Source of the DNA: Leucocoprinus leucothites
Lineage: Eukaryota > Basidiomycota > Agaricomycetes > Agaricales > Agaricaceae
Assembly (NCBI GenBank): GCA_013368445.1
Contig: JAACJO010000026.1
Coordinates: forward strand, 310,001 to 374,000
DNA: 64,000 bases
Direction: 5' to 3'
Part shown: positions 12,346 to 23,759 of the stretch, in pieces
Layout: each line of letters opens with the position of its first letter
Position numbering within the stretch: position 1 is the stretch's first letter
The notes under the pieces: model-generated
Databases searched by the model: none
What the model saw: only the letters and a program-made list of their open reading frames with translations
Told to the model about the DNA's origin: nothing
Position numbers and translations under genes: made by a program

Positions 12346-13436
12346 GAAACAAAATTCGTTGGTCGTCGCGTTCGGGCGCACCCGGATAAGTCACGTGGAT
12401 GTGGACGGAATCCAATCGACGGGATCCTGAAGGCCTTGATCCTCAGCCGGCTCAATTCGTTCGTCCAATGCTTTGTGTGGGTATTTCTGATTCGCGTTTC
12501 CTCAAAATTGCAACAGTTCGAGTTCTAGGTGACTGTGATTTGGCCTGATTATAAACTCAACATTGCCTTGGATCATTATGGCTCGATTTCAAGTTCATGC
12601 ATTTTCGGTGCAAAAGCTAGGAAATGAACCCTTCTTCTCGATGACTCGTAGTGCTCCTCTTGGACAACTCTGCAATGTATTTAGATTGTGTTGAGAAATA
12701 TACTTTGACTGCCTCATACACATCCACCCTCGTATCCATCCCTATCTGATCACTCCAGTAGAAGCAGTAAACTGGAGGAAGTAGGTGCAGAGTTGCCTTA
12801 CAGTGACGTCGGAGTATCTCTTGTGCTCGCAACGAAGCACCGCGGTAATCGCGAGTGCTGCCGAGCAGGTCAGAAGCTTTCTCGCTGGCATACTGAGCCC
12901 ATGAGCAGCTCGGTATGTTAATGGTGGCGGCTGCCCCGAGCACAGCCAGTCACCGAGCAAGTAAACGTTCACCGGTTCATTTACCTGGCATGCTAAACCT
13001 TGACATTTTCTGGCACTGTTGAGGAAGCCGGATCTTCCATCGTTAGCCCTCGGATCTACAGCTAATCTGCGCTACCCCTCAATCCAACGACTTCATAGTG
13101 AGTAGTGAGCATTTCAAGCCCTGGAGGCATATCGAACCAAATCACCTGCTCCTACTCCTCATTTACAGTCAGTGCGTCGTTATTGGCTTTAATGTCATTT
13201 ATCTTTTGGTTGAAGATGACAATGCCTCTAAATGTGAGTAACGACTTTGTTGTTCAAAATGTTTCGTGGCTGACGAAACATTCGATTGTCTTTCGGTTAC
13301 CGTGCCTATCCCCTTGAACAGCAAATTGGCCCACTGTCTCATAGCCCATGGTCTCCCCTTCCGTCCCGTGCGGTAATGTGGGTGAGCCCACCCACTAGGT
13401 TGTTGACAACACTCAATCCACAAGGCCCTCACTGCT
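12346..13436. other. Inner part of the spacer, no confident gene
   Basis: This lies between the arms of the inverted duplication and has no match in either. A 108-codon open frame on the minus strand (12943-12617) resembles nothing I know. The stretch from about 13140 to 13436 could hold degraded upstream exons of the VPS33-like fragment that follows, but its residues do not match well enough to say so. Confidence 0.4.
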
Positions 13437-13619
13437 CACTGGCCAACTTATTAGCGAAACTCTCGTCGCAACCGTCAGGTCCCTTGCTCGCGGACAATAT
13501 CCTAAAATTCCCCACAATAGACTCGTGGATCATTCTGGATCAGTACGTGGACATGATAACACCACTCCTCATTCAACCTACTTACGAAGGCCTTATTGAC
13601 GAGCTGATCGGATTGAAAA
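13437..13619 (+). pseudogene. VPS33-like (Sec1/Munc18) gene fragment
   Basis: The plus-strand frame reads LANLLAKLSSQPSGP, then DSWIILDQYVDMITPLL and TYEGLIDELIGLK. This is the signature of Vps33, the SM-family subunit of the HOPS/CORVET tethering complexes, around its D-x-V-D-M-I-T-P-L-L-T-Q segment (recalled family pattern). The match stops sharply at 13619, where sequence from an unrelated F-box gene begins. A full Vps33 is over 600 residues; only about 60 are here, with no start, so this is a displaced piece. The complete gene is not in the window. Confidence 0.75.
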
Positions 13620-13733
13620 CATTTCGCGATCACCTGATGAGGGTTGTGTTCTCCACAAGCGTTGTGAATGGTCGCCGCGAGGTGCTATATTCAATGGCGT
13701 TGCTCTCAATTCAAATCCTACTTCGAAGGTCAA
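13620..13733 (+). pseudogene. Fragment of the 20.6-kb F-box gene
   Basis: The 114 bases match 21101-21214, inside the F-box gene at 20635-22426, at roughly nine bases in ten and in the same orientation. In that gene the frame reads DEDCAFRKRCEWSPRGAIFN. Here the fragment joins VPS33-like sequence at its left and the QCR6 upstream region at its right (from about 13738), and is read in another frame. Confidence 0.85.
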
Positions 13734-13769
13734 TCGTGTTGTGGTCCGTTCACCACAATCCCGACTAAA

Positions 13770-13817
13770 ATGGCTCTTTCTCATTTTTTCTCTTCCCTCA
13801 AGTCCACCATTCGTTAA
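13770..13817 (+). pseudogene. Truncated QCR6 copy
   Basis: The frame reads MALSHFFSSLKSTIR and then TAA. The intact gene begins MALSDFFSSLKSTIY. The 30 or so bases before the ATG also match the intact promoter (both contain ACAATCCCGACTAAA). Immediately after the stop the sequence matches the DNA beyond the 3' end of intact QCR6 (about 11655), so everything from codon 15 to past the stop has been deleted in this arm. Confidence 0.9.
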
Positions 13818-15376
13818 CATCGGGTTCTGGGGGAATGGTGGGTACGTTCCTTACTTCAGTTCGTCCGAAACCTACTCATTGTGCCAAGTTTACTCTATGA
13901 TAGACACCGTATAGATTATCGGCTTTGTGCAGTTTTGGATGCGAATACATCCCCTAATTTTTGTTACCCTTTATTATTACCCCTCTCCCTCAACACTCCC
14001 TAAGCACTACATCTGGAGCGATCACACTTGGTTCATGCGTCTCCAAAGACCTGAAATCCTATATTCCGGAATTGAAGATCGACTATGCCCCGGGTTCCCT
14101 CGACCCCGCTACTCCATCATTTCCAACATTCTTTTACCGGAGACGCCCGGCAAGTATCTATAGGCATCTAGTATCCGAATATTCGAGAAGGCGTTTGAGT
14201 AGAAAACCGGTGTGCAATGTGAGGGGGTGATGTCATAATAGAACTACAGTAGCGGCCCTCGCTGCTTCCGTCAGGATAGCAGGCGGTTCGCTCTACACCG
14301 CAAGCCCCCCTGTTCAGTCCCTTATACCAATGACACGCTACGATGGCGATGGAGCATGGAGGATAGTAGTCCTTAGGTGTGACGGTCTGAGAGGTTCACG
14401 TGTCCGACGGTTTATTCTCAGACTCAGAGTACAATAACTGGAATGTTGAGCACGCTTCTTTACCATATCACTATAACATTTTTCGTTTCGCTGATCCTTA
14501 TCGTGAACTTGGCTTCTATACACCAGGGATCCTTGACTCCAGGCGAAGTCCCGTCGCAAAGCTTGCAGTGTCGACCCTCTACCACACTAGTGGTACGACC
14601 TTGATGCAAAAGTCAATTGCTGTGCAGCCTGTCCAAAAGAGGCATACCACGAGGCATTTCGGGAAAGAGTTGATCTCGGGCCCGGCTGTTCCCTTGAGTA
14701 GGTATTTGTGAAGTTCCGGTCATCCTGGGATCGGCCGACCTGCGCACCGGCGTTCAATGACTTATCAGCTGAGTGCTTGGGGCTGCTAGTATCCTTTGAA
14801 TGCGAAATACATGTGCCGCTCCACTCGTTCCTTCAGTTTAGAATCCTAGTAGTGGCCGCTCAAACAATTAGATGCAGCTGATCGTGGTTAATTGGGGAAT
14901 GGAAATGCTGTGACTGATCTGGAGTGACTGTGTTGGCTGGTTAGGTGAGATTTGACAAAACTCCCACGATGCATCCGCTGATTTATTTCCGGAACTTGGT
15001 CCTTTTACCTAGAGAGGATATGTTTACCTTCTCGGAGCTGTGCGCTCGCGAGATTGAATAAGGCTCGGCTACATGGTCATGAACGGATTAGGTCATAATG
15101 CCTTGAGGCAACATGAGTAAGGGCGCCACCACCGGTAGATTAAGTCTTCCCTCAGCCCTTCAAATAGCTGTGCGTCCTTTACTCGTTTGCCTAAAATTAA
15201 CATTTTTATCGTCCTTTTATTCCCCTACCCTCTCTCAGAGCTGTATCCTTCTGAGTCATTGTACTCCCCCCTCTCCCTCTACCTCCTCGCCACCAACCTT
15301 CGTGTCGTCTAGGACCTCCACCTTCCTGATAACTCAATACACGTTCACGAGTTGGAAAATCCGAAGTATACCCACG
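13818..15376. other. Duplicated block without a recognised gene, right copy
   Basis: Inverted match of 10134-11655. It contains the same HRHLVSEYSRRR frame (13961-14230, plus strand) with different flanking residues, and the same 5' flank before the DUF6534 start codon, including a CT-rich stretch near 15260-15290. I recognise no complete gene. Confidence 0.55.
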
Positions 15377-17626
15377 ATGGCGCCGATAGCATTACTGAGC
15401 TTGGAGAACGCAACGTTGGATAACACAGTGGGCGCGTTGTTCTTGGGAGTGTTGGCTACAATGTTGTAAGTTACCTATTGCTTCTTCTTTCCCCTAACAT
15501 TCGACCTTTCACAATTTGCGGGGGATCAATGATAAAATACTGACTTTGATGATGATGTATAGTCTCTTCGGGATCACTACGTTGCAAACATTCTGGTACT
15601 ACCACCTGTTTCCAAAGGATTCGCAGTTGCACAAGTACTCGGTGAGTTGACTTAGTATTACCCGTTAGGGCCGACCTGGCTAATCGGCTCGCTTTGCACA
15701 GGTTGCAGCTCTGTGGTGCGCATTGCTCAGCCAGCCTCGCAGCTCTGTAAAGCTCAGGGGTCTCGCATTTACAGGACTCTGGATGCGCTACACCTCGCAT
15801 TGACGATTCATGCTGTGTATACCTACATAGTCACTGGCTTCGGCGATCGCGCCGGGCTAGAGTACATCGTTTGGTAAGTGCCTCGTTCATTTATCTTTTG
15901 TGTACCTGGAACGTAGACGCTCACGTATAACCCGATTAGGTCTATCAAGGTGAGCCCTAGTTCCGACGATCCCCAAACAACACAATCTGAGAAGTTGTCA
16001 ACTATTCAATATAGCTCCAAGTATCGGTCAACGTGAGTATTCTAACTGGTCAGATGTTGCTTGCGGGCGCTGACAGTGGCTTGGTCGTGAAGGTCTTGAT
16101 CATTCTGATCGTGCATAGTCTATATGCGCTGCGAGTGTGGATATGTGCGTGTCTTTGTTCTTTGTTCCATAAATAATTGGGGAATGAGAAGTCTGATGGC
16201 CGTATTTTGGGTAGTGGGCGAGTATCATCGAGGGATAGTGGGGTATCTAGTAGTATGTGCCAAGACTTGACTCCCAGCAAGTCTTCACTGATGATGATAT
16301 CTAGGCATTAGTTCTCGTGGGCGGTTTTGGTGAGCTCCGCATGTCTTGAGGATGAGTTTGACTCCCTTATCGTTTTTTTTCCCTCCTCGTGATTAGCCAT
16401 TGGAATTGGTGAGTGGTGATAAGCATCAGCTCAATTGTTCCATTCCTGTGCTGACTATTTTTATTTTCTAGTTCTCGCGTACCACATGTACGAACATTTG
16501 AAAATTTGAACTTCGCTCGCGCTCATGGTTTTGTTCCAATTATTCAGATACATGGTTCACACATACACCGAACTTGAGAACGTTTCCGTGAGTCATCTAT
16601 CTCCACATCTTCTAATAGCTCGATCTCTAACAGCGCTTCTTCTCCGCAGTGGGTCATCGTTGCTGCGTTTGCAACTTCCACTGGAATCGACTTTGTCATT
16701 ACGGCTGCGATGTGTTATTATCTATGGAAAAGCCAAGTACCAACTTCCAGGTTCGCCTTTCGTCCGGTGCCTGATCGGTAATCACTGACCCTCCATTCAT
16801 AGACTGAATTCAAGGATATCGACCATCATTCAGTACAGCTTGGGCTCTGGGCTTTTCACAAGGTGAGCCCTCGATCGGTACTTGATAGTAGGCGTTGCTA
16901 ACAATACCTATCAGCGCCTGTTCACTCTCGGCCCTATTTACCGTAAGTGACCTAGATAATATACGCTACGAAGAAATGACCTGAATTCCCTGGACAGTAT
17001 GTTCTACTACCCAACACATTCGTTTTCCTCGCCCTTGAGTTTCTCCTCACAAAGCGTAAGCAATATCTTTCCTAGCCAGTTATCATGTTTAAACATCATT
17101 ATTAGTTTATATCTTGTCGTTCCTTACGATGCTAAATGCCCGCAAACGCACCTCAAATCATTCAAATACCAACGGCATGCTGTCCGAAACCAACCAATCT
17201 GAAACAGCGCCCGTCACTGATCTCGTTCCCCGCTGCTACAAAACCCTCCGTAACAAGTTCCACCAATGCTCTTTCTCGATTGGATCGAACGCTAGCATTC
17301 ACACCCATGCACATATCCGCGTTCACCGAGTAGTACGACCTGCGACCTCAAGTTTCTGGAGCCCTCCTCCACCTCCCACTCCGGGTGAGGATGAGCATGA
17401 ATACAAAGACTTCCTGCCATCAAATTTGGATTTGGAGAATGGACAAACGGCGGCTCTCGGGGGGTGTGAAAGGAGTTTGAGTGATGATAGTGAAACAATT
17501 CGAGGGACTTTGAAGAGCCCCTTAAGCCCCATCAGCCCGATGAGCACAGAAACTCTCCTCAGATCGCCTCTACAACACCCAGCATCAATATATGATGGCG
17601 AGGCGCGAGTGGTGCGTTATACTTGA
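15377..17626 (+). pseudogene. DUF6534 seven-helix protein, one nonsense codon
   Basis: About a dozen short exons encode a seven-helix protein of the basidiomycete DUF6534 family. It starts MAPIALLSLENATLDNTVGA. Segments seen in order include TLQTFWYYHLFPKDSQLHKY, IHAVYTYIVTGFGDR, LIILIVHSLYALRVWI, FATSTGIDFVITAAMCYY and IIQYSLGSGLF; a Ser/Pro-rich tail follows the last helix. Every intron has GT-AG ends and the phases fit. One codon, TGA at 16507-16509 after HMYEHLKI, interrupts an internal helix-loop region; the left copy has a sense codon there (CGT). No alternative splice I can see avoids it. Unless this is a sequencing error or is read through, the product is cut roughly in half. The lesion differs from those in the left copy. 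Confidence 0.75.
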
Positions 17627-18364
17627 CCTTGTCTCTGATTCACGAGATACTCATGATGTCGCAGAGTCGGACGAGCGCTGACGTACGACACCTTTCAACA
17701 TCTTATCCCTGGCATGCGCGATGAATGCTGCCTGATTTCTCGGATAATATGCCTCTGAACGATTTTCGACGACTTCAATTTCCGTTCTTTTTTTTTACGA
17801 TACCACTCGCATCTCCTTTCGTTTTTTGTGTGTATATCTCGGCCTCTTTCAACCATTGTTTGTTTGTAATTCTATTTTAGCGGTGTCTGTCTTTGTAATT
17901 TTAGCATGAACGCATTTCTCGACAACATTTTCTTACTGCATTATCTCATTCTCTTTGTACTTACACACTGTCCCTTGATAGTTCTAGGACATAGTATACC
18001 CACCAGTCTGGTACCTTCTGTCGTTCTCCTGCAATCATCATGTCTACCATGGCCTCTGGCCCCTTTCGTTAATATGATGTTGAAAGTAGCAAATTGAGAG
18101 TCCATTGACACTTACAGGAGCTTCACATGCCCATGCATAGCCTGCACTCGGATTCCCGGTGAGTGTTTTGTGCGCCCAGCCGTAGGATGAGAAGCTGGTG
18201 CCCAGTATAGCAGCAACGCCTGACTCAGTCCAGCCGAGAGCAAATGGCACCAAACCTTGCGGTTGTTTGAAAGTCCGCACTCAGTTCGCTCCATAATAAT
18301 TCAAGGAACATGAATATGTGTATATGCAATGAAACGTTTTTGAACACAATCAAAAGAACGAAGG

Positions 18365-19787
18365 TTAAAGGTCAATAGTAAACATTTCAGGATCTGGCGA
18401 CAAACGATCTTTATCTGAATGAAATGAAGCCGAAGGCGAAAGGCGAAAGAAACACTGTAGGCCGCTAATTAACGAAGTAAAAGGAGATCTAGGTCTTGAT
18501 GCTAAATGCCGGTCAATGGACGAATCGACATTGATGGGAGTGATTGGTGATGCTGGGTCAGAGGTGCACAATGAGGAACCCGAGGGGGAGACAGGTGTAC
18601 TCGGTGGACCGTATGAAGTGTCTTGACCGTCCTCAAGCCCGACTAGTACCGACTGCAACTCCTCGTCATCATAGGCGTCATCGAAAATATCGTCATCATC
18701 GAAAGTGGGAGAGAACCTCGACTGCGCATTATGAGGTCTCTTGGGGAGTGGTGGAGGGACATCCACCTTCATGTTCACTTTCTGAGTTCCGGTACCGAGG
18801 TCCATGCCTGCCTCCCATGGACATCTCGCCACATTTCCTTCAAATATCGCGTCTGTTGAGTAAAACGTGTTGATCTGAGCAACGGCTGAGCGGATTTCGG
18901 GAATGGATGGTCGAGCCCTCCACTCCAGACTGAGCATCATAGCAAGGACGTCGTTGAGTTGTGGAGAAATGGGGAGGATTTTGGGGAGGAAGTAGTAGGG
19001 ATTTCGGCGGTAAGATCGGAAAGTGGGGTCTTCGTGAGTAGCAATTTTCCAGGGGTTGCGACCAGTGACAATATTCAGAAGAACGATTCCGAGGGACCAT
19101 ATGTCGCATGATTGGGGAGAATAGATCCCTTCGTAAGTTGCATCGCTCGTTTGACATTCTAGTCTAAATTTAGAATCGTATATATGCCGGAGTACGAGAT
19201 AGGTACGTACCTGGACTCATATGATACACGCTCCCAGTCTTGAATTCACCACTTGTACCCTGAGTGGTAGCGAGTCCGAAGTCAGTCAAAGCTAGCCTGG
19301 TTCCACCCTCGAAGCAAACAATGTTCTCCGGCTTCAAATCGCGATGGTATATTCCCAAAGAGTGACAGTGCTCAATTGCGTCGAGAAGTTGGAGAAAGGT
19401 GCTCTTAATAAGAGCGTTGTTCCCGAGATAGCGACATTTATGGAGAATTTGGACGAACAGGTCTTGGTTTGGAGCATACTCCATGACGAAGTAGAGGTAG
19501 ATATCTTCCTCGACGACACGGTGGAGGGTGATGATGCCAGGATGAGAAGATGCCAATTTATGTAAGGCGATTTCCCGGATGTGAGATTGACGATGCTCGC
19601 CAGTTCGGATTAAGCATTTAACAGCGTAGGATTGAGAGTCCAAACCACGCTTGTCGATGGCCTGATACACAACACCATAACCGCCGGTACCGATGACTGA
19701 CACAAGCTGCAGCCTCCCCGCGTCAAAAACGGTGCCGATTGCGGGAAAGGACGTCCCTTCAGCCACGGTAGCCTTAAATTTTGTCAT
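18365..19787 (-). CDS. Ran1/Pat1-like serine/threonine protein kinase
   Basis: Resembles fungal kinases of the Ran1 (Pat1)/Sks1/Vhs1 group, which control nutrient responses and entry into meiosis in yeasts (family knowledge). Two exons (19211-19787 and 18365-19158; 52-base intron) give 456 residues. Visible motifs: GTGGYGVVYQA (P-loop), YAVKCL (ATP lysine), HRDLKPEN (catalytic loop), DFGLATT and GSVYHMSPECQ (activation segment with the SPE form of APE), then DIWSLGIVLLNIVTGRNPWK. A Ser/Pro-rich tail with an acidic DDDDIFDD patch ends in DPEMFTIDL. An in-frame ATG at 19838 would add 17 residues. The last codons are duplicated as a stub at 7133-7162. The kinase assignment is firm; the subfamily is likely. 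Confidence 0.88.
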
Positions 19788-20634
19788 GGATAAGGCTTCT
19801 AATTGACCTAGGAGAAATTCGTAAGCATTATAGACCAACGACTAGCGCCTGAAACCGCAACGTTGATGATAAACGAAAGAAGAACTCACAGATACGGGAG
19901 GCCCCTATGAATCAAGCACCCCTGGTGACAAGGGGGGCTAAGTAAGAGTGAGGCGTTGGTGTAGTTGCGTCGGGAGGTTTGACGAAGTTTAGGAGGTTAT
20001 TATGTTCAGCATGCAAAGCACCGTGCTGCCTGTAAAAGGAACAGACGCTGAGTCAAGGCTCCACAAACCAAGCACTCGGCGATTAAGATGTACAGCTCAC
20101 AAAGCTTGGCCGAGGAACTCAAACATTGTTCATTGATCGAAGGTGTGTAAGCCGAGGACACGAGCGGGAAATTGGTGATACTCTAATTCCAATTGATTAT
20201 AATTTATAAGTCGATCGAGGGTCCTCAGCCAGTAGTGTTATGTGCCTAGTGTGGGTCCTTGAGGCGAACGGAAATCAGGGGCATGCCGAGCCTTTGCCAG
20301 CGGACATTTCGCTACCGAGACATTGTTGTGGAGACTTCAGATTCTGTTGCCGCGGACTTGGAATATCCTAGGATGTAGTGCTCAAGGATGAGCCTAGATA
20401 GCGCATAAGATGTCCCGCTTCCATGGATTGGCGCAGAAAGTATCTTTTACGGTTTATGTGCAGTGAGTTCTGTCTGTCTATACCTTCGAGGCTGTCAAAC
20501 TGTCCCCGATCCCAATGACACGTGATACCTGGAACAATTATGATGGATGTCGATAAACGCCAACAAACATATCTCCGTTGATCATCTTCATTCGACACGC
20601 TCTGATCCTCATAATCGGCGCTTCCTGCATTATA
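19788..20634. other. Divergent intergenic region
   Basis: Lies between the starts of the kinase (minus) and the F-box gene (plus), so it probably holds both promoters. A short run of minus-strand codons upstream of 19838 could be a 5' untranslated exon. No open frame looks real and I see no repeat. Confidence 0.5.
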
Positions 20635-22426
20635 ATGAAATTCATATCGCTCAACGACGACACTCTGATTTATATCCTCTCATTTCTTGAGCCATCCCAT
20701 CTCCTCGCCGTTCGGAAGGTGAGGTCCTCGAGTTTACAGGAGCATTACCGCTCACAGGCTTCAGGTAGACATGCAAACGCATGTGCACGCTAACACAACT
20801 ACGCATAATCTGGACGAATGCGTGTCTGTATTATATCCTTGGAAACGGCTACCCTTTTCCAAATGTTCCTCTGGATAGTTTCTCTGTCCAGAAGCTTGAG
20901 CGACATGTATGCCACTCCGCTAAACTTGCAAGGAAGTGGTTGTGTGGTGATTGGACCCCCACGCGAACATGGTCCACCTCTGCTACAGCCAACATGTCAG
21001 TCACGGACATCCGCTTTGTTCCAGGATCTCACGGCACTTTATTATTCACCCTTTCCAAGAGTATTTGGTCAGCGATCACTCTCTGGCAGCTGGAACCTGT
21101 CATTTCGCGAACACCTGATGAGGATTGTGCTTTCCGCAAGCGTTGTGAATGGTCGCCGCGAGGGGCTATATTCAATGGCTTCGCTCTCAATTCAAATCCT
21201 ACTTCGAAGGTCAAGCTGGCTGTTTCTTCGCTCAATAACGGGTTCGTCCATCACTCAGCTCTTGCCTTCCCTTAGAATTCGGAATCAAATTTATTAGAGC
21301 CCTTCTGAAAATCATTTTGTTAGGAATCACACAATAGAACTCCTATCTTTGAAAGCACAAGAGAACATGGGCGAATGGTCCCTATTACCGGTTCAGTCAA
21401 TACCAGCGACCTTCAAGCCCATCGCACTCGAGGGGGACCTTCTGGCCATTAGCGACGATACCAGGGAGACGATCATTCTAAACTGGAACACAGGAGCTTA
21501 TGCCACACTCGAGCATGTGCAGAGCGATCAGGGAATCACCCAGGTGACTTATCTCTGACCTTTCTTATCATTTCAACTCAAACGCCCTTTAGCAAGACAA
21601 GTGTATTCAAATTGTCTTCACCCCTCAAGGTATCCTTGTCGTCCGCGCCCATTCCATCCACCTATTTCCTTTTCCAATTCTGAAGGCACAGGAAGACCAA
21701 CCACTTCGATACTCCCCAACAGCGCGGCATTCTTTCGGCTGGGTCGACAGTATCTCCATCCAAGTCGATTATCGGCACATAGAATTATCGTCTTTTCAAT
21801 GTAACTCAAACAAACCACCACCACTCTCAATTCTCGTTCGCGCCGAGACGGACGATCCTTGGGCTTCGGACACTCTCTCAATCGAGTTATATACCCTTCA
21901 GCCGAATCCCAATTACACTTCTTCCGACCCTTCTGAAACAGTTACCGACGGATCGGTAGTAGCCACTACAAATGGGAAGCCTATGACGTCATCGCCACAA
22001 GAGTCAATCCCCTACATCTTTCCGCCGGTTCGCACCTCCAAAGTTATTTCCCGGCGTGGTTCTTTACGGTGTGCAGATGTCATTTTGGGGAGACTAGGAA
22101 CGGCACTATGGATACAGCCGAAGGATCGGTCGGCTGCTGGTCTTTATTGGACCACAGATGATGCCCCACTGGTTGGACCTCAAAGTGTCGTACGCTCGGA
22201 TCACAAGTACGAATCCCTAGTCGCCAGTGTCTTCCCTGGGTCATTATTCTCGGATGATGATAATGAACCAGATGTAGGGGTTGATAGGGATCACCCTTTG
22301 GAGCCAGAGAGTAAGGTCATATACTGGAATGAGCGACACAGCTGGTCTTGTATGGATTATGACGAGGACGTTGGAAGAATTGTGTTGGGTTCGGGCTTTG
22401 GAAGCATTACTGTCTTGGACTTGTAG
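20635..22426 (+). CDS. F-box protein with propeller-like C-terminal region
   Basis: Probable SCF ligase adaptor. Exon 1 encodes MKFISLNDDTLIYILSFLE, PSHLLAVRK, an F-box that spans the first intron (which ends at the AG before ACATGCAAACGC) and continues TCKRMCTLTQLRIIW. Later segments (VTDIRFVPGSHGTLLF, CIQIVFTPQGILVVRAH, SWSCMDYDEDVGRIVLGSGF) recur with the spacing of propeller blades and end in SITVLDL. At least four exons; introns near 20719-20765, 21242-21325 and 21543-21598 use GT-AG ends and keep frame. About 550 residues. A 114-base piece of this gene (21101-21214) is found again at 13620-13733. Confidence 0.83.
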
Positions 22427-22530
22427 TCATTCCTGTATATCCGTTATTTCAGTCAGATTGACAGTGTCCCGTCACTATATACTAGCACCGAGAAAACCAT
22501 TATCGCTCCGAGTCCTCGCTGAATAAGCAC

Positions 22531-23302
22531 TCAGGTCAAATATTCCTGGACACCATCCTCGTCAAGCACGTAAGCGCACCTCCTTCGCCCATTATCACTA
22601 CTCTCTTCACTGTCCTCATCCACCTCGTAACCGGTTCTGCCACGAACTGATGAGGACGAACTTTGCGAGCGGCCGCCTCCAGAGGTAAAAGACCAGAGCA
22701 CGTTGCTCCCAGATGATAAATTAATTGCGAATGAGTGGTCGAGGGAAGACGTGAACGTGAATGAGAAAGAACGTCGTTCGGAAGTTGAACTTGGCGTCTG
22801 ATGAGAGGCTGTTCGAACATGGAAAGAGTTCGTGGAGTTGCGTGTCTGTCGCTGGGTAAGGTCATACTCCCGTCGTTTCTATAGCCATGGACGTCAAATT
22901 AAATTTGGATGGCTCATTGAAGATACACCAAGATACATGCCTGGGTGTCTATCAGTATCTGGTTGGGAGAAGAGTGAGTGCGTTCGCGTCCAAACGACCG
23001 AATTGTGACGAGCAACAAACCTCATAAGCTTCCTGGATCCTGTTAAACCTTCTCGTCGAGCCTCCTCTATCCTCTGCATTTTTATCGGGATGATGCTCCA
23101 GAACCATTTTCCTATAAGCGCGCTAGTGAAGCAGTATTCTCTTTCAGCCTCAGATTGAGAACTGGACACGAGCACTACCCACTTTGATTTCCTCTGATGA
23201 CGCATCACGGAATACACCTAGCACCTCGTACAAGCTCACGTTGCTCTCGAGATCAGTGTCAGAATTGCGAGCTTTATCTTTCGAATGTCGGTTATGAGGC
23301 AT
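22531..23302 (-). CDS. J-domain (DnaJ-like) co-chaperone
   Basis: An Hsp40-type protein that would stimulate Hsp70 ATPase activity. Exon 1 starts [15 protein letters not shown] and enters the J domain with [18 protein letters not shown]. After an intron the second part reads [14 protein letters not shown], with the essential His-Pro-Asp motif in full, then FNRIQEAYE and, after a further intron, RREYDL. The rest is a Ser/Thr-rich low-complexity region followed by an acidic segment ([11 protein letters not shown]) and the end [12 protein letters not shown]. No Gly/Phe linker or zinc-finger domain is visible, so it is a class III (type C) J-protein of roughly 200 residues. The client is unknown. 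It lies tail to tail with the F-box gene, about 0.1 kb apart. Confidence 0.86.
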
Positions 23303-23432
23303 AAGTTAACTGATAAAAGCTAGAAGGCTTGTGGGAAGTGAGTGTGAACGTTGGTGGAGTACCGAGGGAGTACCTAACAGATATATATTTCATTACCTGG
23401 TCACTGTGGAGACAAACAATAAAATACTAGAA

Positions 23433-23520
23433 TGGACACAACCGGAATCGAACCGGTCACCTTCCGCAGTTACATATTAAGATGCAAAGCGGGCGTGATA
23501 ACCAACTACACCATGCGCCC
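23433..23520 (-). tRNA. tRNA-Ala (anticodon UGC) with 14-base intron
   Basis: A full cloverleaf can be drawn. The acceptor stem pairs GGGCGCA with TGTGTCC and includes a G3-U70 pair, the identity mark of alanine tRNA. The anticodon loop is TTTGCAT (anticodon at 23484-23486). The T arm is ACCGG-TTCGATT-CCGGT, which carries the internal B box. An intron at 23469-23482 sits one base 3' of the anticodon, the normal place in eukaryotic tRNA genes. The first pair of the anticodon stem is C-A. No CCA is encoded, as expected. Confidence 0.9.
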
Positions 23521-23759
23521 TTGTTCGGCTGCTAGATTTTAAGCTTTCTCCGTTCGCCCAATAATCACAAGCCGATGGCTCACCCGTTTGCGCTTCTTTC
23601 TCCTTGCATGTCGCCAGCTATGACGTCATCGTAGTTCTGGTATCGTCTAAAATTACGCCTTTGGCTGACCAAAACGATGTTTATATAACCTTTGTTCGAC
23701 ATATCTCATTAGACTGGTAGCTCTCACCTCCTTGAACGAACGGCAGGCGACAAATAGAA

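Larger units (their letters stand above)
13738..18399 (-). repeat. Right arm of large inverted duplication
   Basis: Inverted counterpart of 7127-12345. It starts with the upstream region of QCR6 (13738-13769), keeps only the first 15 codons of QCR6, then continues through the gene-free block, the DUF6534 gene and the 3' end of the kinase. It is about 0.55 kb shorter than the left arm, mostly because the body of QCR6 is missing. Beyond 18399 the kinase gene continues intact, so this end is probably the original locus. Confidence 0.88.

Noticed and set aside
12617..12972. Two overlapping minus-strand frames in the spacer
   Set aside because: No family resemblance, no splice context and no copy elsewhere in the window.
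16013..16080. Short open stretch between LQVSVN and VLIILIVHSL in the right DUF6534 copy
   Set aside because: It reads in frame, but a GT-AG intron of 60 bases fits and restores the expected helix, so I treat it as an intron.
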